Below the pieces are notes generated by a model. That model saw only the letters and a program-made list of their open reading frames with translations. It did no database searches and had not been told where the DNA came from. From Klebsormidium nitens (Eukaryota > Streptophyta > Klebsormidiophyceae > Klebsormidiales > Klebsormidiaceae), in the NCBI GenBank assembly GCA_000708835.1, contig DF237458.1, forward strand, positions 10,360 to 67,209: DNA of 56,850 nt, given 5' to 3'. Below, piece by piece: positions 35,901 to 50,900 of this stretch. Within the stretch, counting starts at the first letter, position 1; each line of letters begins with the position of its first letter. A program made the translations under genes and the position numbers.

Positions 35901-38900
35901 AACATCGACAAGAACTACATGAAGATCGTGAGCAACGCGTTCGACGTGAAGAACGTGGTGCAGACGTGCTACGGCAACGAGCTGATGAAGAACCTGCTGC
36001 CGCACCTGACGGAGCAGCTGGAGCTGTGCCAGAAGAGCCTCTCCGCGTACCTGGAGACCAAGCGCGCCGACTTCCCGCGCTTCTACTTCGTCTCCGACCC
36101 GACGCTGCTCGAGATCCTGAGCCTGGGCAGCGACCCGCAGGCCGTCCAGCCGCACTTCCAGAGCGGCCTCTTCGACTCCGTCGCCGCCGTCACCTTCGAC
36201 CGCGCCGACAAAACCAAGATCACCGAGCTGCACAGCGTGCAGGGCGAGAAGGCGAGTCGGCTCCGCCCTCTTGCTGTGCGAGCGCCCCTGGGAATCAGTC
36301 CTTTTGACCTGGTTCCTCCGCATACGTGCTACCTTCTCATGAAAGCTGGCAGCCGAAATCGTGCGGCGTTCTAAGCTTATTAGGAGGCAGCACCCAATCA
36401 CTTCAATAGAAGCTCGAGAGCGCAACACGACAACCGACAATCGCATCTGAATGTTTCCGCTCTGCCCCAAGCTGTGCGCTCGCTTGCCACGTGAGAGCCG
36501 TGTCTCACTCACTAAAAATAAGTCGTCGTTTTGGCGCCTCTTTGACACTCACTGACTTTCAACAACGTGCGCACTTGCTGACGTGGCTAGTTCTTTGGCG
36601 CGCGTGCAGGTGAAGCTAGCGGAGCCGGTGTCGGCGGTGGGCAACATCGAGGACTGGCTCAAGAAGATGGTGGCCGGCATGCAGGACACCATCAAGAAGA
36701 TCATCCGCAAGTCCTGGGAGGAGGTCAACGCGCTGCCCGTCGAAAAGTTCATCTTCAGCTACCCAGCGCAGGTGGGCGCTCCTTCAGAAAAAGCCTGGCT
36801 TCAGTTGTAGGGGTGATGTTTGTTCACTGCCAGTATCAATCATAAATTTTAGACCCCAACGCAAATCAGGAAGCACACGTGCGTGGGAGGCATAAATCCC
36901 AGTGGTCCTTTCTTTTCCTTCTTCCCGCACTTTTGTTCCACTATGAAAAGCTTTCTCTTAGCTGCTCGCCGCAAAGGCGTAATAGTATTCTTTTCCGCCC
37001 GCTGAGTCTGCAATCCCGCTTTTTTATCTAGATAAGATGGACCAAGATGGTCTTATGCAAGGTCCTGTTATCAGTTGTTGAGATACGTGTCTGAAAAGGA
37101 AGAGTGTCGAAGCGTGCAGTCTATGTTACAAATCCCTTTTTGGTGGTCCTGCTCTGTGTAGGTGGCCCTGCTGGGCATCCAGTTCCAGTGGACGGCCGAC
37201 AGCCAGACCGCGCTGGCGGCCGCGAAGAACGACAAGGCGGTGATGGCGAAGGCCGTGAAGAAGTGCGACACGCTGCTGCGCGAGCTGGTGGACATCACCA
37301 CGCGCGACCTGTCCAAGAACGACAGGACCAACGTGGAGACGATCGTGACCGTCCACGTGCACCAGCGGGACACGTTCGAGGACCTGGTGCGGAAGAAGGT
37401 CAAGGAGCCCAGCGACTTCGAGTGGCTCAAGCAGTGCCGCTTCTACTGGCGGGAGGACATCGACGGTGGGTTGCTTCAGATTTACCCTCACGGGTTTCAT
37501 ACTTCGTGACTTTGCCTCCAGTCATGGACCAAAAGTACTGAAGGAATCTGAATTTGCCAATAAGCAGGACACAGAAGTCTGAGAAGCCTAAACCGTACAG
37601 AGAACTAACAGAAGAACAATCTCGACGTAAACTGTTATCGGAGGATTTGTCGTACAGAGGGCGACGCAAAGGGAACACAAGAAACATAATCGACTCTCTT
37701 TTAGCAGAGCATGGTGGCCGCTTCTGAGATGCTAAATACGATGAATTTTTGCTGCAGGCGTGATCATCTCGATCGCCGACGTCGACTTCGAGTACAGCTA
37801 TGAGTATCTAGGCGTAAAGGAGCGCCTGGTCATCACGCCCCTCACGGACCGCTGCTACGTCACGCTCTCGCAAGCGCTCGGCATGTACCTCGGCGGAGCG
37901 CCCGCCGGGCCGGCCGGAACCGGAAAGACGGAAACCACTAAGGACCTGGGCAGGTGAGCGTCGATTGAAAAGCGATAGCACGTGCAGTGAATTGGCCAAT
38001 GAAACGCTTTTCTTCGAAACGTTACCACTTTTGCCAGGTTCAGCACTGTCCCTTCGGTCATCCTTGGGTGAGCAGAGGGTTATTGCAGTGGACCGGGAGT
38101 TTTGGAGCGGATCGTGGGCTTTCAATTCTATGAGCTCTTTCATCTCTTGATGTCAACAAGCAGTTAATGCTAAAAGACACTGCATACGAAGATCACACCT
38201 TGAAAGGTTACTCAGTTCGGAAACCAAGTCCAAACAACCAACAGTCTCGGGCTTGCTTGTCGAGCGCTCCGTTTTAGCCGTATCGTGCATTTCTGAGTGT
38301 CCGCTCCGCTGACTTTCTGTTTTGGGCGTGGTGCAGCACGCTGGGCAAGTTCGTGGTGGTGTTCAACTGCAGCGACCAGATGGACTACAAGGGCATGGGC
38401 AAGATCTACAAGGGCCTCGCGCAGAGCGGCCTCTGGGGCTGCTTCGACGAGTTCAACCGCATCAACCTCGACGTCCTCTCCGTGTGCGCGCAGCAGATCT
38501 TCTGCGTCCTCTCTGCCATCCGCGAGCGCAAGTCCAACTTCGTCTTCACCGACGGCTCGGTGAGCGCACGGCGCCCGCTCGCCCGGCTCTCTTGCGGGCT
38601 TGTTCTACATGCATCTGACGAGAAAGTTTTGCTGGACGTGAACCGGAACAACGAAACCGTTCCTACATCAGGATATAGAGAAAGAGGTAGAAGGCATAGA
38701 ATGAAGGTTCTAAATGTTCAGTAGAACGGGCGCCGAAAGGCAGCCATTCTTGAACAAGGTTCATCTCCATATATGAAACGCATTTGCTCTTGGATCTTAA
38801 GCTACTTTGCTCTTTCCTCTAACCAATGTGTTCATGTGTGCAGCTGACGCCGCTGGATCCTCGCGTGGGCTTCTTCATCACGATGAACCCCGGGTACGCG

Positions 38901-41900
38901 GGGCGGCAAGAGCTGCCGGAGAACCTCAAGTCGCTCTTCCGGGGCGTCACCATGATGGTGCCCAACAGACAGATCATCATGAAGGTCAGACCAGAGCTGC
39001 TTAAACCACTCATTCCTCTGAAGTCGCAGCCAGCCCTCGGCTTTTCAAGACTCGCACTCCCAGCAGAGGGTTGGTTTCAGGTTCCTGTTGTGTGCTCATT
39101 CGACTCCCACACCCTTTGCACGTTTTCAACCACCATTTGTTGGCTTGAAGTTCTTCTTCCGTCAAGTCGTCAAGCTGCCCACATGCGTTCCAGAAAGATC
39201 ATGTCACTACGAAAGCTGAGAGAAGCGTAGCGCTCATTTGTCAATGTGCTGACCCGCGATGACATTCGGTGTCGCAGGTGAAGCTGGCGGCGTGCGGGTT
39301 CCAGGAGAACGACATCTTGGCCAAGAAGTTCTTCGTGCTGTACGGCCTGTGCGAGCAGCAGCTGAGCAAGCAGCCGCACTACGACTTCGGGCTGCGCAAC
39401 ATCCTGTCGGTGCTGCGCACGGCGGGCGGGCAGAAGCGGCAGAACCCGGACAAGAGTGAGACGTTCCTCATGATGCGCACGCTGCGCGACATGAACCTCT
39501 CCAAGTTCGTCGCGGAGGACGTCCCGCTCTTCCTCTCGCTCATCGAGGACCTCTTCCCTGGGATCAAGGCCGAGAAGGCCACCTTCAAGGAGGTGAGCGC
39601 GCGCGCGCGCAGTGTGGAGAGCCTTTCGTTTGCTCCAACGGGCTGTCGTCCGACCTTGAACGTTCAAGTCACCATTACATAAAGCAATTGGACTGCCCCT
39701 ACGTTTTGATGTGCCTTCTTGATTGACTACCATTTTTGAAAGGCCATCTGGGCACTTATTCTGACTGTAATGCTGTCAAGCGTTGGTTGCAGAGCGTTTC
39801 TGTTCGGACCTCGGATCGACGTACATGCACATTTGTCCGTATTATCAAAGGACCTTTTGCCGCATATGTCTCAGCTCCACATGACGCAGTTTGCCATGTT
39901 CCACGAGAGACGCCCCTGTGGAGCTAACAGTACCCAGCTTTTCTTTACAGGTCGAGGACGCGCTGCTGCGGCAGGTCGCAGAGCGGGGCCTGCAGCCGCA
40001 CCCGAGCTGGCTGCAGAAGTGCATCCAGCTGTACGAGACGTACCAGGTGCGCCACGGAATCATGGTCGTGGGCCCCACCGGAGCCGGAAAGACTGCCATC
40101 ACCACGTGCCTCGCGGCCGCGCTGAGCGAGGTGACGACGAAACACGTCATCTGGAGGATGAACCCGAAGGCCATCACGGCGCCCCAGATGTTCGGGCGTC
40201 TGGATCCGGTGACCGGGGACTGGACGGACGGCATCTTCGCGGTGCTGTGGCGGAAGGCGGCCAAGAGCAAGAACCAGAACACATGGATCGTGCTGGACGG
40301 GCCCGTGGACGCCATCTGGATCGAGAACCTCAACACCGTGCTCGACGACAACAAGGTCAGCCGCTGCAATCCATCTGCATTTCTATAGGTATCTGGTTGC
40401 TGGAGATATGCGCAAAACTCTGAAGCCTTCAATGTGGCTCCTTCAAGCCCGTTCTGTCAGAGGGCCGATCGCTCAGTTGGGGGTGAGGTTCCCGCGTTGA
40501 CCCCGCTAATGCTTCTGTTTTTCGTTTGCATGCTCTCTGATAATCCAAAGGATCAAATGTCAAGGAACAAGGGTAGCCTACCGCTGGAAGTGAGGACCAC
40601 AAAGCACTCACTTCTTGATTGTCAGATCGACAAAAATGCAGCCTGTACTCAGCAACTGCGGATTGCACCTCCTCAGGTGCTCACTTTGGCGAACGGCGAC
40701 CGCATCCCGATGATCGGGCAGATGAAGGCGATGTTCGAGCCGGAGAACCTGGCGAACGCGTCGCCGGCGACGGTGTCCCGGGCGGGCATCATCTACATCA
40801 GCGAGACCGAGCTCGGGTGGGAGCCCGTGGTGCAGAGCTGGCTCGAGAAGCGGCGCCCCGCGGAGGCCGCGCTGCTCAAGCCGTGCTTCGCCAAGTACGT
40901 CGCGGAGATGCTGCAGTTCGTGCGGCTGGAGACGCGGGAGGTCATGAAGAACCAGCCCGTCTGCCAGGTGAGGCCACCCGAGAGGAAGGCGTGCTGCCGC
41001 GCAACTCACGCACTTCATGTGGAACAGCCCATACTCTGAACGTTTAACACAGTTTGTGCAGAATCCGAGGCTGGCCAATATTCCAAGGTCTGTTCCGCGA
41101 GGAAAAGTAGGCTGTTCGGTACCCGCTCATAGATGCTGGGCACGAATGTAAGAAGGAACGTTGGATGCTTTCCCGCAACAAGGAACTTTGCGGAAGAAAG
41201 TCACATTTATGCTCTCCTTTCTGAGTTGAGGGTGTAGGGGAATCAAAAGCTTCTCTGGCTTGGTACATCGGGCACCGCTAATCCCACGGTCCAATGCTGG
41301 CAGGTGAACACGCTGCTGACGCTGCTGGCGTCGTGCCTGCACAACACGGTGGAGGCGAACGAGTTTTTGAGCGAGGGCCACTACGAGCGCATCTTTTTGT
41401 ACGCGCTCGCGTGGTCCGTCGGCGGCCTGCTCGGCATCGACGACCGCAAGCTCTTCGACAAAAGGCTCCGCCAGCTGTCCGACAACATGCCGGAATCCGA
41501 CGGAACGGACGGCGTCTACGAGTTCCTGGTGAACGAGGAGAACACGCAGTGGGAGCACTGGAGCGGCCACGTGCCCAGCTGGGAGTACCCTGCTGACGTG
41601 GAGACGCCCAAGTTCGCGTCGCTCGTGATCCCCACCATGGACTCCGTGCGCCTGGAGGCGCTGCTGCGGCTCGTGTTCGTGGAGAATGGAGCCACCCTGC
41701 TGGTGAGGCGCATTTCAGCACTCACTTCAGGCTCACTGAGAGGTTTCTGTGCTGAACCGAGCATCTTCGCGACTGCAGCATTCCATTCTCCATTCTTTTT
41801 ACGCCTGGCCTGCTTAGGATCCGGGTTTTGCGAGATACCGCTGGATCGAGGAGTTGTATTGGGCGTGGACCAAACGTCGGCGAAGCTAAAGTGGACTGGC

Positions 41901-44900
41901 GTCGAAGCGCGCTTTAGCCCAAACGTCGGCGGAGCTAAAGTGGACTGGCGTCGAGAGCGCGCTTTAGCCCAAATCCTCTCCTGGCATGCTGCATTCCACG
42001 CCTTGAGAAATGAACCTACTCTATTTCTGCAATTTCTTCGAATAGCAATTTCGGATAGCAACAAGCAGTACGTGCATTCTGTCCCGCAGAAGCTTCTCTC
42101 ATTGGGGCTGAAACATCCGAGCGCTTTGGGCCTATGGAGACCGCGGGAGGCAACGCTTTGTTCTCGAGGTTTCGGGCAGTACGGCCCCGTCTTCAAGCAA
42201 TTGCATGTCTGATGTGTCCCTTGTTTTCTTTCTTCAGGTGGGCGGCCCGGGCACGGCCAAGACGGCGACGGTGAACCAGTTTTTGAGCAAGCTGAACCCG
42301 GACCAGATGAGCAGCAAGACCATCACCTTCAGCAGCCTGACGACGCCCAAGATCTTCCAGGCCTCCATCGAGGGGGCCGTCGAGAAGCGGCAGGGCCGCA
42401 CCTTCGGGCCGCCCGGCGGGAAGCGGATGGTCGTCTTTGTTGACGACGTCAGCATGCCCAGCGTCAACGTGTGGGGAGACCAGGTGAGCCGCGTGGTAGC
42501 CGTAGGGCCAGGACTGAGCAAATATTTTGGGCTGTTGTGGAGAAAGGCGTTGAGAGCGCCAATTCCAAGACTGAACCCCTCAGAAAACTTCAAAGCTTTT
42601 AGAGACTCCTCCCGTGAGACTTTCGGAGGCCGGGCCGTGCTATTGCGCAGGCGATGGTTGATATCGATCTCGTCTCTTCTTCTCACGAGCTCAGTAGCCA
42701 CCTTGACTTGTACTAGAGCTGGTGTCTGGAAATTTCAAGCTTCGAAAGCATACAATAATTCGTCGATATGACCGATTTCATCTGTGATTGCTGACTGCTG
42801 TTTGTTCCTGTGTCGGCAGGTGACGAACGAGATCGTGCGGCAGCTGCTGGACCAGGGCGGCTTCTACAGCCTGGAGAAGCCGGGCGACATGAACAAGGTG
42901 GTGGACACGCTGTACATCGCCGCCATGAACCAGCCCGGCGGCGGCAAGAACGACATCCCCAACCGCCTCAAACGCCAGTTCGCCACCTTCAACGTGCCGC
43001 TACCCAGCACAGCAGCCATCAACAACATCTTCGGCAGCCTTGTCGCAGGACGGTGAGACGCGCTGCCCAGATCTCGTCTCGGCCTAGGGAGACCTCCTTC
43101 CTTGTCTACAAACCGAAGTTTTGGGGCATCCAAGGCCTGGAAGTTCCTCCTCCATCGTTCTAAGCTGCCGCATTGCCGCATCGAATAAGTAGATATTACG
43201 CTGGTGGGCTTTGGAAAGCTTGCTCTCCCATGTAAAAGTAAAGAGCAACCTCCAGGCGGGCTGTAGCTGGTGCAATAGCGAGCAGACCCTTCAATCCATC
43301 AATGACATTGAGGCACATTTGAAGGGACTGCAGTGGGTAACTGGCGTCCACTCAGGAGAACATTATTATACAACGTGCGGTAGTACGCAGTATCCATTTA
43401 CGCATTTCCATTGCCGCGCAGGTTCGGCGCGGCGCACTTCAGCGCGGCGGTGGTGGAGGTGGCGGCCAAGCTGGTGCCGGCGACGATCAAGCTGTGGAGC
43501 ACGGTGACCGCCAAGATGCTGCCCACGCCCGCCAAGTTCCACTACCTCTTCAACATGCGCGAGCTCTCCCGGGTCTTCCAGGTACGCGCGCGCGCGCACG
43601 CGCTCTGTTATATTTGTGCCGAGTCTGCGGAGTTGCGCGTTAGGATGCAGATCCCTTCTTCTGATGGAGCGATCAGAAAAGTCGGTAGTCAAGAAAGGCG
43701 AAATGAACTTCTCAGTGTGAAGGTTCACAGGGCTTCATGCGGCATGCAAGCAGATGAACGCAAGCTTGATTCGTAGAACGTTCAGATTCTGCCAGGTGTG
43801 TGCAAGACAAGTATCATCATTCGGCACGAAAAACGATCCCGGAATCTGACTGCAAGTGCCGGAAAAAATCTTGGAATTCTTTGACTGCAGCTGTCACGTT
43901 ATGTGAGCTACTTTTCAATTCCTGAATCATCTTAGTTCGAGTCACAGTGTTACACTCTATCCGCAGGGCATCATCCTCGCGGCGCCGGACCGCTTCGACA
44001 AGACCGCGAAGGCCGGCACGTTTGGGGGCACGGTGAAGTCCCCCGAGGGCTACTTGCTCGCGCTGTGGCGCCACGAGTGCGAGCGCGTGTTCGCGGACAA
44101 GATGACCAACCCCGTGGACAAGGCCTGGGTGTCGGACGCCATCATGTCGCTGGCGTCCGAGTCGTACGGCAAGGAGATGACGGCGCAGATCGAGGAGCCG
44201 CTGTACTTCGTCGACTTTCTGCGCGAGGCGGCGGTGGACGCGGAGGGCAACGTGGCGGCGGAGCGGCCCAAGAAGTACGAGGCCGTGCGCGACCTGAGCA
44301 CGCTCAAGGAGCGGGTGGAGGCGCTGCAGAAAAAGTTCAACGAGGACAACAAGGTCAGCGCATGCGCATCTGGCCACCGCCGCCGTCAGGCGCAGGCTTG
44401 AAGCTAGAGGTGATAGTGTGGCAACGAAGATGGTTCGGTCGTATCCTGTCCAATTTCCCTCAGGTTCTTAAATTGTGCTGTCTTACCGGCCCCGCAAGCG
44501 GCACAACAATCATAGTTCACCAACTTTCCAATTGAATTTGGACTTGTGAGTACTTCACAGCCTTAAAGACCGGAGGCAGTACTACTAGTCTAGGAGTCAA
44601 GCAGCTGAGCAATCTTGATTGCGCCCCCTCTTCCGAGCAACACAACAACCCCGCACTGCAGGTTAGCAAGCTGAAATAGATCAGAATTGAAGCGGCATTG
44701 CAAGCTCGAAGATTCGAACAAGGATGGTGCACAAACCGGAATGCGGCCTCTTCTGCTTTGCAACTCCACGGAGACAGTCAACCGATCCCAGCAGCCTCTG
44801 TTTTTCGGCGCAGGTGGGCAAGCTGGAGCTGGTGCTGTTCGAGGACGCGCTGCGTCACATGATGCGCATCAGCCGGCTGCTGGGCATGGACCGCGGCTCC

Positions 44901-47900
44901 GCGCTGCTGGTCGGCGTGGGCGGCTCCGGCAAGCAGAGCCTCACGCGCCTCGCGGCCTACATCGCGGGCGCGTTCACGTTCCAGATCACCATCACCAAGA
45001 CGTACAACGTGACCAACCTGCTGGAGGACATCAAGGCGCTCTACAAGGTCGCCGGCTTCAAGGGCCAGCCCGTGGCGTTCGTCTTCACGGACGCGGAGGT
45101 GAAGGAGGAGGCGTTCCTGGAGTACGTGAACCAGCTGCTGATGACGGGCGAGGTGGCGGGCCTGCTGGCCAAGGACGAGGTGGACCTCATCGTGAACGAC
45201 ATCCGGCCCGTCATGAAGGCCGCGCAGCCGGACACCGTGGACACGTACGAGAACCTGTACAAGTTCTTCATCGACCGCGTGCGCGACAACCTGCACGTCG
45301 TGCTCTGCTTCTCGCCCGTCGGCGACAAGTTTGCGCGGCGCGCCATGCAGTTCCCGGGGCTCATCAACGGCTGCACCATTGACTGGTTCCTGCCATGGCC
45401 CGTCGACGCGCTCAAGGTGGGGGCCCTCGACACCTTCGCCTAGACTTTTTTGTCGCTCCCCCTCGATCCGATTGTTTCTCTATCTGGCATCGTTCAAGGA
45501 GGTGCAAAGGCTCCTTAGCCAAGCTGTTGAGTAGCATTGTTGACGGTAGTCTCGAGACCTTCGTTCAGAAGGTTCCTGCTAAGTTTGAAAGCGGTTGATT
45601 GATAGGCTTGCGATAAGGCACTGTGTCTTTCCTGAAGCCCTGGAAAAAGACGGTGAATACATTTGCCTCTTCATCCTGCCTCTGTCCAGCTCTCCTCTCT
45701 TCCCCGGCTCTGCTGTTCGCACCCACAAGGACCTCTTTGCTATCTGCTTGCCTACTTTTCTGCTCCAAGCTGACTTCACCGGACAATCTCTTGTAGGTAA
45801 GGATTTGAACAAAGATCGATTTTCTGGCCGTCCAAGGGCCTCCAAGATAAGCCTGACACTTATCCTTGCCACGCCGTGTGATGCAGGGCGTGGCGACCAA
45901 GTTCGTGAGTAACTTCGAGATGAGCAGCAGCGCGGAGGTCAAGGCGGAGCTGATCAACCACATGGCCCACGTGCACAACGCGGTGACCGCCGCCTGCTCC
46001 GAGTACTTCGACCGCTACCGCCGCCACGTGTACGTCACCCCCAAGAGCTACCTGTCGTTCATCAACGGCTACAAGTCGCTGTACTCGCGCAAGTTCGCGG
46101 AGGTGAAGGAGCTGTCGGACAAGATCAGCAGCGGGCTGGCCAAGCTGAACCAGGCCAAGACGGATGTGGGCAGGATGAAAATCGAGCTGGCCGCCAAGAA
46201 CGTGTCGCTCGCGGAGGCGCAGAAGGTGACGGAGGGGTTGCTCAAGGAGATCAGCGCGAGCACGGCGGTCGCGGAGAAGGAGAAGGCCAAGGTGTCGGTG
46301 GTGCAGAGCCAGGCGAAGCAGATGGCGGACGAGATCGGGAAAACCAAGGAAGACGCCGAGCGGGTGAGTCAATCGTGTGCTGTTGTTTCCAAACCGTATG
46401 CATGAGGCGGAGAGGAAATCATGCTGGACCCTTGGATATAAGTGAGGTTTCTTGAAGCGTTGGAGCTCTTTTAAAGCTGCAGTTCGTGGCCAGCGAAGAT
46501 CAGCTGCTCAATGCTCTTAGGTTAGGACATATTAAACAAGCGTGGCATGGTTCTCAATTAAGCCCAGCATGTTGCTTGCAGAGATGCTCCGCTCGAGGAA
46601 AGGGAACTAAGTCGTCGATCCTCCTTTTCTTTCTCTCGCATTCTCAATTGCACGAGACACACCTTGAATGTATTCAAGGAAGGTTTCCGACGGGAACTTT
46701 TTTTGCTTCAAATTTGTGCTAAGAATTCATAATTCTTTTCCAGAGGAGTTACCTGTGCTGTTTGTTCTCCGCAGGATCTGGCGGCGGCGAAGCCCGCGAT
46801 GGAGGAGGCGGTGGCGGCGCTGAGCAGCATCAGCAGCAAGGACATCAGCACTCTCAAGCAGCTGAAGAAGCCGCCGGACATCGTGAAGCGCATCTTCGAC
46901 ACGGTGCTGGTGCTCAAGCAGCAGCCGCTGAACAAGGTGGAGTACGAGGACCAGAAGGGCGAGCAGGTGGTCTCGTCCAGCTACCAGTACAGCATCAACA
47001 TGATGTCCGACATGGGCTTCCTCGGCACGCTCATGAACTTCCCCAAGGAGCAAATCAACGACGAAACCATCGAGCTGCTTCAGGTGAGGCCACAAGTGCT
47101 CGGCAGAGCCTTGCGTCAAAAGTGATTGAGAAGTTGGTCCTTCAGGGCATTCGTGGCTTCGCAAAAAGTCTGAGCGGGCTCTGTGAATGTGACGTGGGTA
47201 TCTGACAACGTATATCACATGTTCTTGAAATCGTTCTTTGCAGCCCCAAGGTGATGCCGTCCAGTAAGGAGCCTTCAATCCGCATGCTTAATCCCTGAGT
47301 TGTGGAGACGAAGGAATACGGGATACTCACATATTTTGACACCCGACCTAGGGGCATAGCGTGGCCTTTCCTTTGCTTTGCATCGTCTGATGACCCTCTC
47401 CGTATTTCCGCAGCCGTACTTCCGGTCGACGGACTACAATTACGATGCCGCGAAGAAGGCGAGCGGCAACGTGGCTGGCCTGTGCTCGTGGTGCAAGGCC
47501 ATGTGCACCTACCACGAGGTCGCCAAGGTCGTCGAGCCCAAGATCGCCGCCCTCATGGCCTCCGAGGCCGAGCTCAAGGTCAGCCGCCCGCGCGCAACCA
47601 TTCTGTGACTACCAGCTTTTCTCAGGGCTAAAGACTCAATTTCCTGAGCGCTTGCACAAAGGAGATGCTCACAGATGCGTCCCAGCACATCTTCCCCACT
47701 TTCCAAAATGTTCACTTTTGAGATCGCGTGATGCTGTCGCCGTCGCTTCTTAGCAGCAGTCCAGCTTGCCATTTCCAAGCCAGGTATTTGTCAAACGTGA
47801 CAATCTCTGGTCCAAACAAGCACGCCAAATCCCTATAAGGAGTAAGCATAAGAACAGAACGGATCTCTAACATTTCCGGTGACCTGATCCCCGCCCCCTC

Positions 47901-50900
47901 GTGTTGCTGCAGATTGCGACGAAGAAGCTGAACGAGGCGGAGGAGAAGATGGCGGCGGTGCAGCGCGAGCTGGACCGCATGCAGACGCAGTTCGACGCCG
48001 CGATGAAGGAGAAGCGCATGCTGGAGGAGGACGCCAATTTGACGCAGCGCAAGATGGACACCGCCACCGCGCTCATCAAGGCGCTCGCCGGCGAGGAGAC
48101 GCGCTGGACGGCGCAGAGCAACGAGTTCGCCGCCACCATTCAGCGCCTCGCCGGCGACTGCGCGCTCGCCAGCAGCTTCGTCTCCTACTGCGGGCCCTTC
48201 AACAAGGAGTTCCGCGAGCTGCTGCTCACGCGGGACCTCGTCCAGGTCAGCGCGTCGCCCGCCGCAGCTTTGCTGTGTCTTCTTGACGGGCTGTGGTCGT
48301 TAGCAAGCCAGCGTTTGCTTTGCTTTGAATGAGACTGCGCCCACAACTGACAGCATGCCATACTCTTTGTCTACATTTACGTCAATCTTTATGCGCACAC
48401 TCCAGAAAATCGGCTGACGACAGGAATTGCAGGATAAGCGTCCGGCTGTGCTCTTGTTTTCCGCCGCTTCAAGCGTTCTGATGCGATCTAAGTAAGTGGG
48501 ACTCTCATCTACTTTAATCAAAACGGTCAGATGCTGACACTCCCGTTTCCCGCTCCCGCGCGCAGGACTGCGTGGCGCGCAAGATCCCGGTGAGCGAGCA
48601 GCTGGCGGTGACCCAGTTCTTGGTGGACGAGGCGGAGCCCGGGGAGTGGATCCTGCAGGGCCTGCCCACCGACGAGCTGAGCCTGCAGAACGGCATCCTG
48701 GTCACGCGCGCCACGCGCTGGCCCGTGCTCGTGGACCCGCAGGGGCAGGGCCTGCTGTGGCTCAAAACCAAGGAGGCCGCCAACCAGCTGCGCGTCACCA
48801 GCCTCAACGACAAGCAGTTCCGCAACCACCTCGAGGACTGCCTCGTCTACGGCAAGCCGCTCCTCATCGAAAACATCGAGGAGGAGCTCGACCCGGTGAG
48901 CGCTGCGCGCCACGCGGGGCGCGCCACATGATGCCATTCAGTGGCAACTGAAATTTTCCTAGTTTTCTTAATTGCTGGAAGCTGCAAGCAGGGCTTCTTA
49001 GGAATTGCCGCTCTCTTGTGGTCGGTAGGCTTTAACAGGCTGTGACAAGGCTATTACTAGCGTCGGCACTGCTGTGCACCCTCTACGCATCAGGCAGAGT
49101 GTCCACTTAAAAGCTTTCCCTTACAATTGCTTTACTGGCTTTTTACAAGTCACAGCTGGTTCGGTCTTTCACGGTTCGTAAGACAACGTCAAGCCTGCAA
49201 GAACATGGACGTCTGAGACTCTCATAAGCTGGCGGTGACGTCTTACTCATTCCTGCGCCCGTGCCACAGGTGCTGGACCCGGTGCTGGAGAAGCGCATCG
49301 TGAAGAGCGGCAAGGGCTTCAAGATTGCATTGGCGGACAAGGAGGTCGACTACTCGCCCTCCTTCCAGCTATACCTCACCACGCGCCTCCCCAACCCGCA
49401 CTTCACGCCCGAGCTCAGCGCCAAGGTACGTGGAACGCTTGGGCAGGGGGCAGCTGTCATCTAGCTACTCTGTTCTGGCGTTCATCGTATTTCTTCCTTG
49501 TCTCATTACAAAGTTGATTGCTTTTCAGCACTGAAGGGTGTAGAAAGGCTGAGTTGTAAGGCTGAATTGCGCCGTGTCGGCCTGCAGGTGACGGTGATTG
49601 ACTTCACAGTGACGATGGCCGGCCTGGAGGACCAGCTGCTGGGCAAGCTCATCCTCAAGGAGAAGCACGAGCTGGAGGAGCAGCGCCAGAAGCTGCTCGA
49701 AGAAGTCAACAGGTGAGAACCGGCGGCACACCGGAATGTACCACGCGCTAAGTTGTGATTCCAAGAATGCTAATGGTGAAGCGGCAAATACAGTAGTTAA
49801 TAACACAGATCGGAGAGTACCAGTATTCTCAACTTGACGCCACAAGCAAAGCCCTCTTGTCGGGATTGGCTCAACAAAAAAGTAAAGTCAGATTCCAACT
49901 TGGTCAAACCCGGTGGTCAGTCCCGGCAGTAGTAGCACTTTTAGGCGCCGCTAGAGGAACGGTTGTTGTGCCTGCTCGTGAATGTTAGTCCTCCTTGTCG
50001 CTTGTCTCACGCGCTGACGCTCCGGTTTGGCCGCTCTTCCTCTTGCAGCTACAAGAAGAAGATCAAGCAGCTGGAGGACGACCTGCTGTTCCGGCTGAGC
50101 ACGAGCACGGGCAACCTGCTGGACGACACGGAGCTGATCGACGTGCTGGCGGTGACCAAGCAGACCGCGCAGGACGTGAACGAGAAGCTGGCCAACGCCA
50201 CGGAGACCAACCGCAAGATCACGGAGGCGTGCGAGGAGTACCGCCCCGTGGCGCGGCGCGCGACGCTGGTGTACTTCCTCATCGCGGAGTTCAGCTGCGT
50301 GAACGTGATGTACCAGACGAGCCTGAAGCAGTTCAACCGGCTGTACGAGGGCGCCATCGACCACGCGGAGAAGGCGGTGATGCCCAGCAAGCGCATCGCC
50401 AACATCAGCGACTACCTCACCTTCTCGCTCTACAAGTACGTGCAGCGCGGCCTGTTCGAGCGGCACAAGCTGACGTTCGCGCTCATGCTGGCCATGCGCA
50501 TCCTGGTGGCGGACAAGAAGCTGAGCGAGCCGGAGGTGGCGTGCCTGCTCAAGGGCGGCGCCGCGCTGGACATCAAGGCCGTGCGCAAGAAGGCTAAGGA
50601 CTGGATCCCCGACGCCGTCTGGCTCAACGTCATCGCCATGACCGCGCTGCCGCAGTTCCAGGTGGGTCCCAAGGGGTGGTCGGGATCAACTCAGTTCTTT
50701 CAGTCCTTCCAGTCTCACGGCGCAAGTATTCCTAGATTGAAGACAAAGGTCGCTTCAGCTCTAAACAAATACTTTTTGCACTGAGCCCAATTGGCAGCTA
50801 ACACCGCGCGCTTCGATTCAGTTTGGCTTGCAGACACAAGCCACAATGTCCTGGCTCCCGGCATGCTTGCTTGTCACTGTAAGGTATATCATCTGCTGCT

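Noticed and set aside
35685-36548. Long minus-strand open frame (287 codons) opposite dynein exon 20
   Set aside because: It lies antisense to a conserved, GC-rich dynein exon and its Leu/Val/Asp/His-rich composition is the usual antisense shadow of G/C-ending codons. It has no domain or splice structure.
41872-41970. Possible CRISPR-like repeats
   Set aside because: There are only two directly abutting copies with no spacers, in a eukaryotic intron.
41304-42212. A 302-codon frame that could be taken as a separate gene
   Set aside because: Only 41304-41702 is coding (dynein exon 29). The rest is intron sequence including the tandem duplication.
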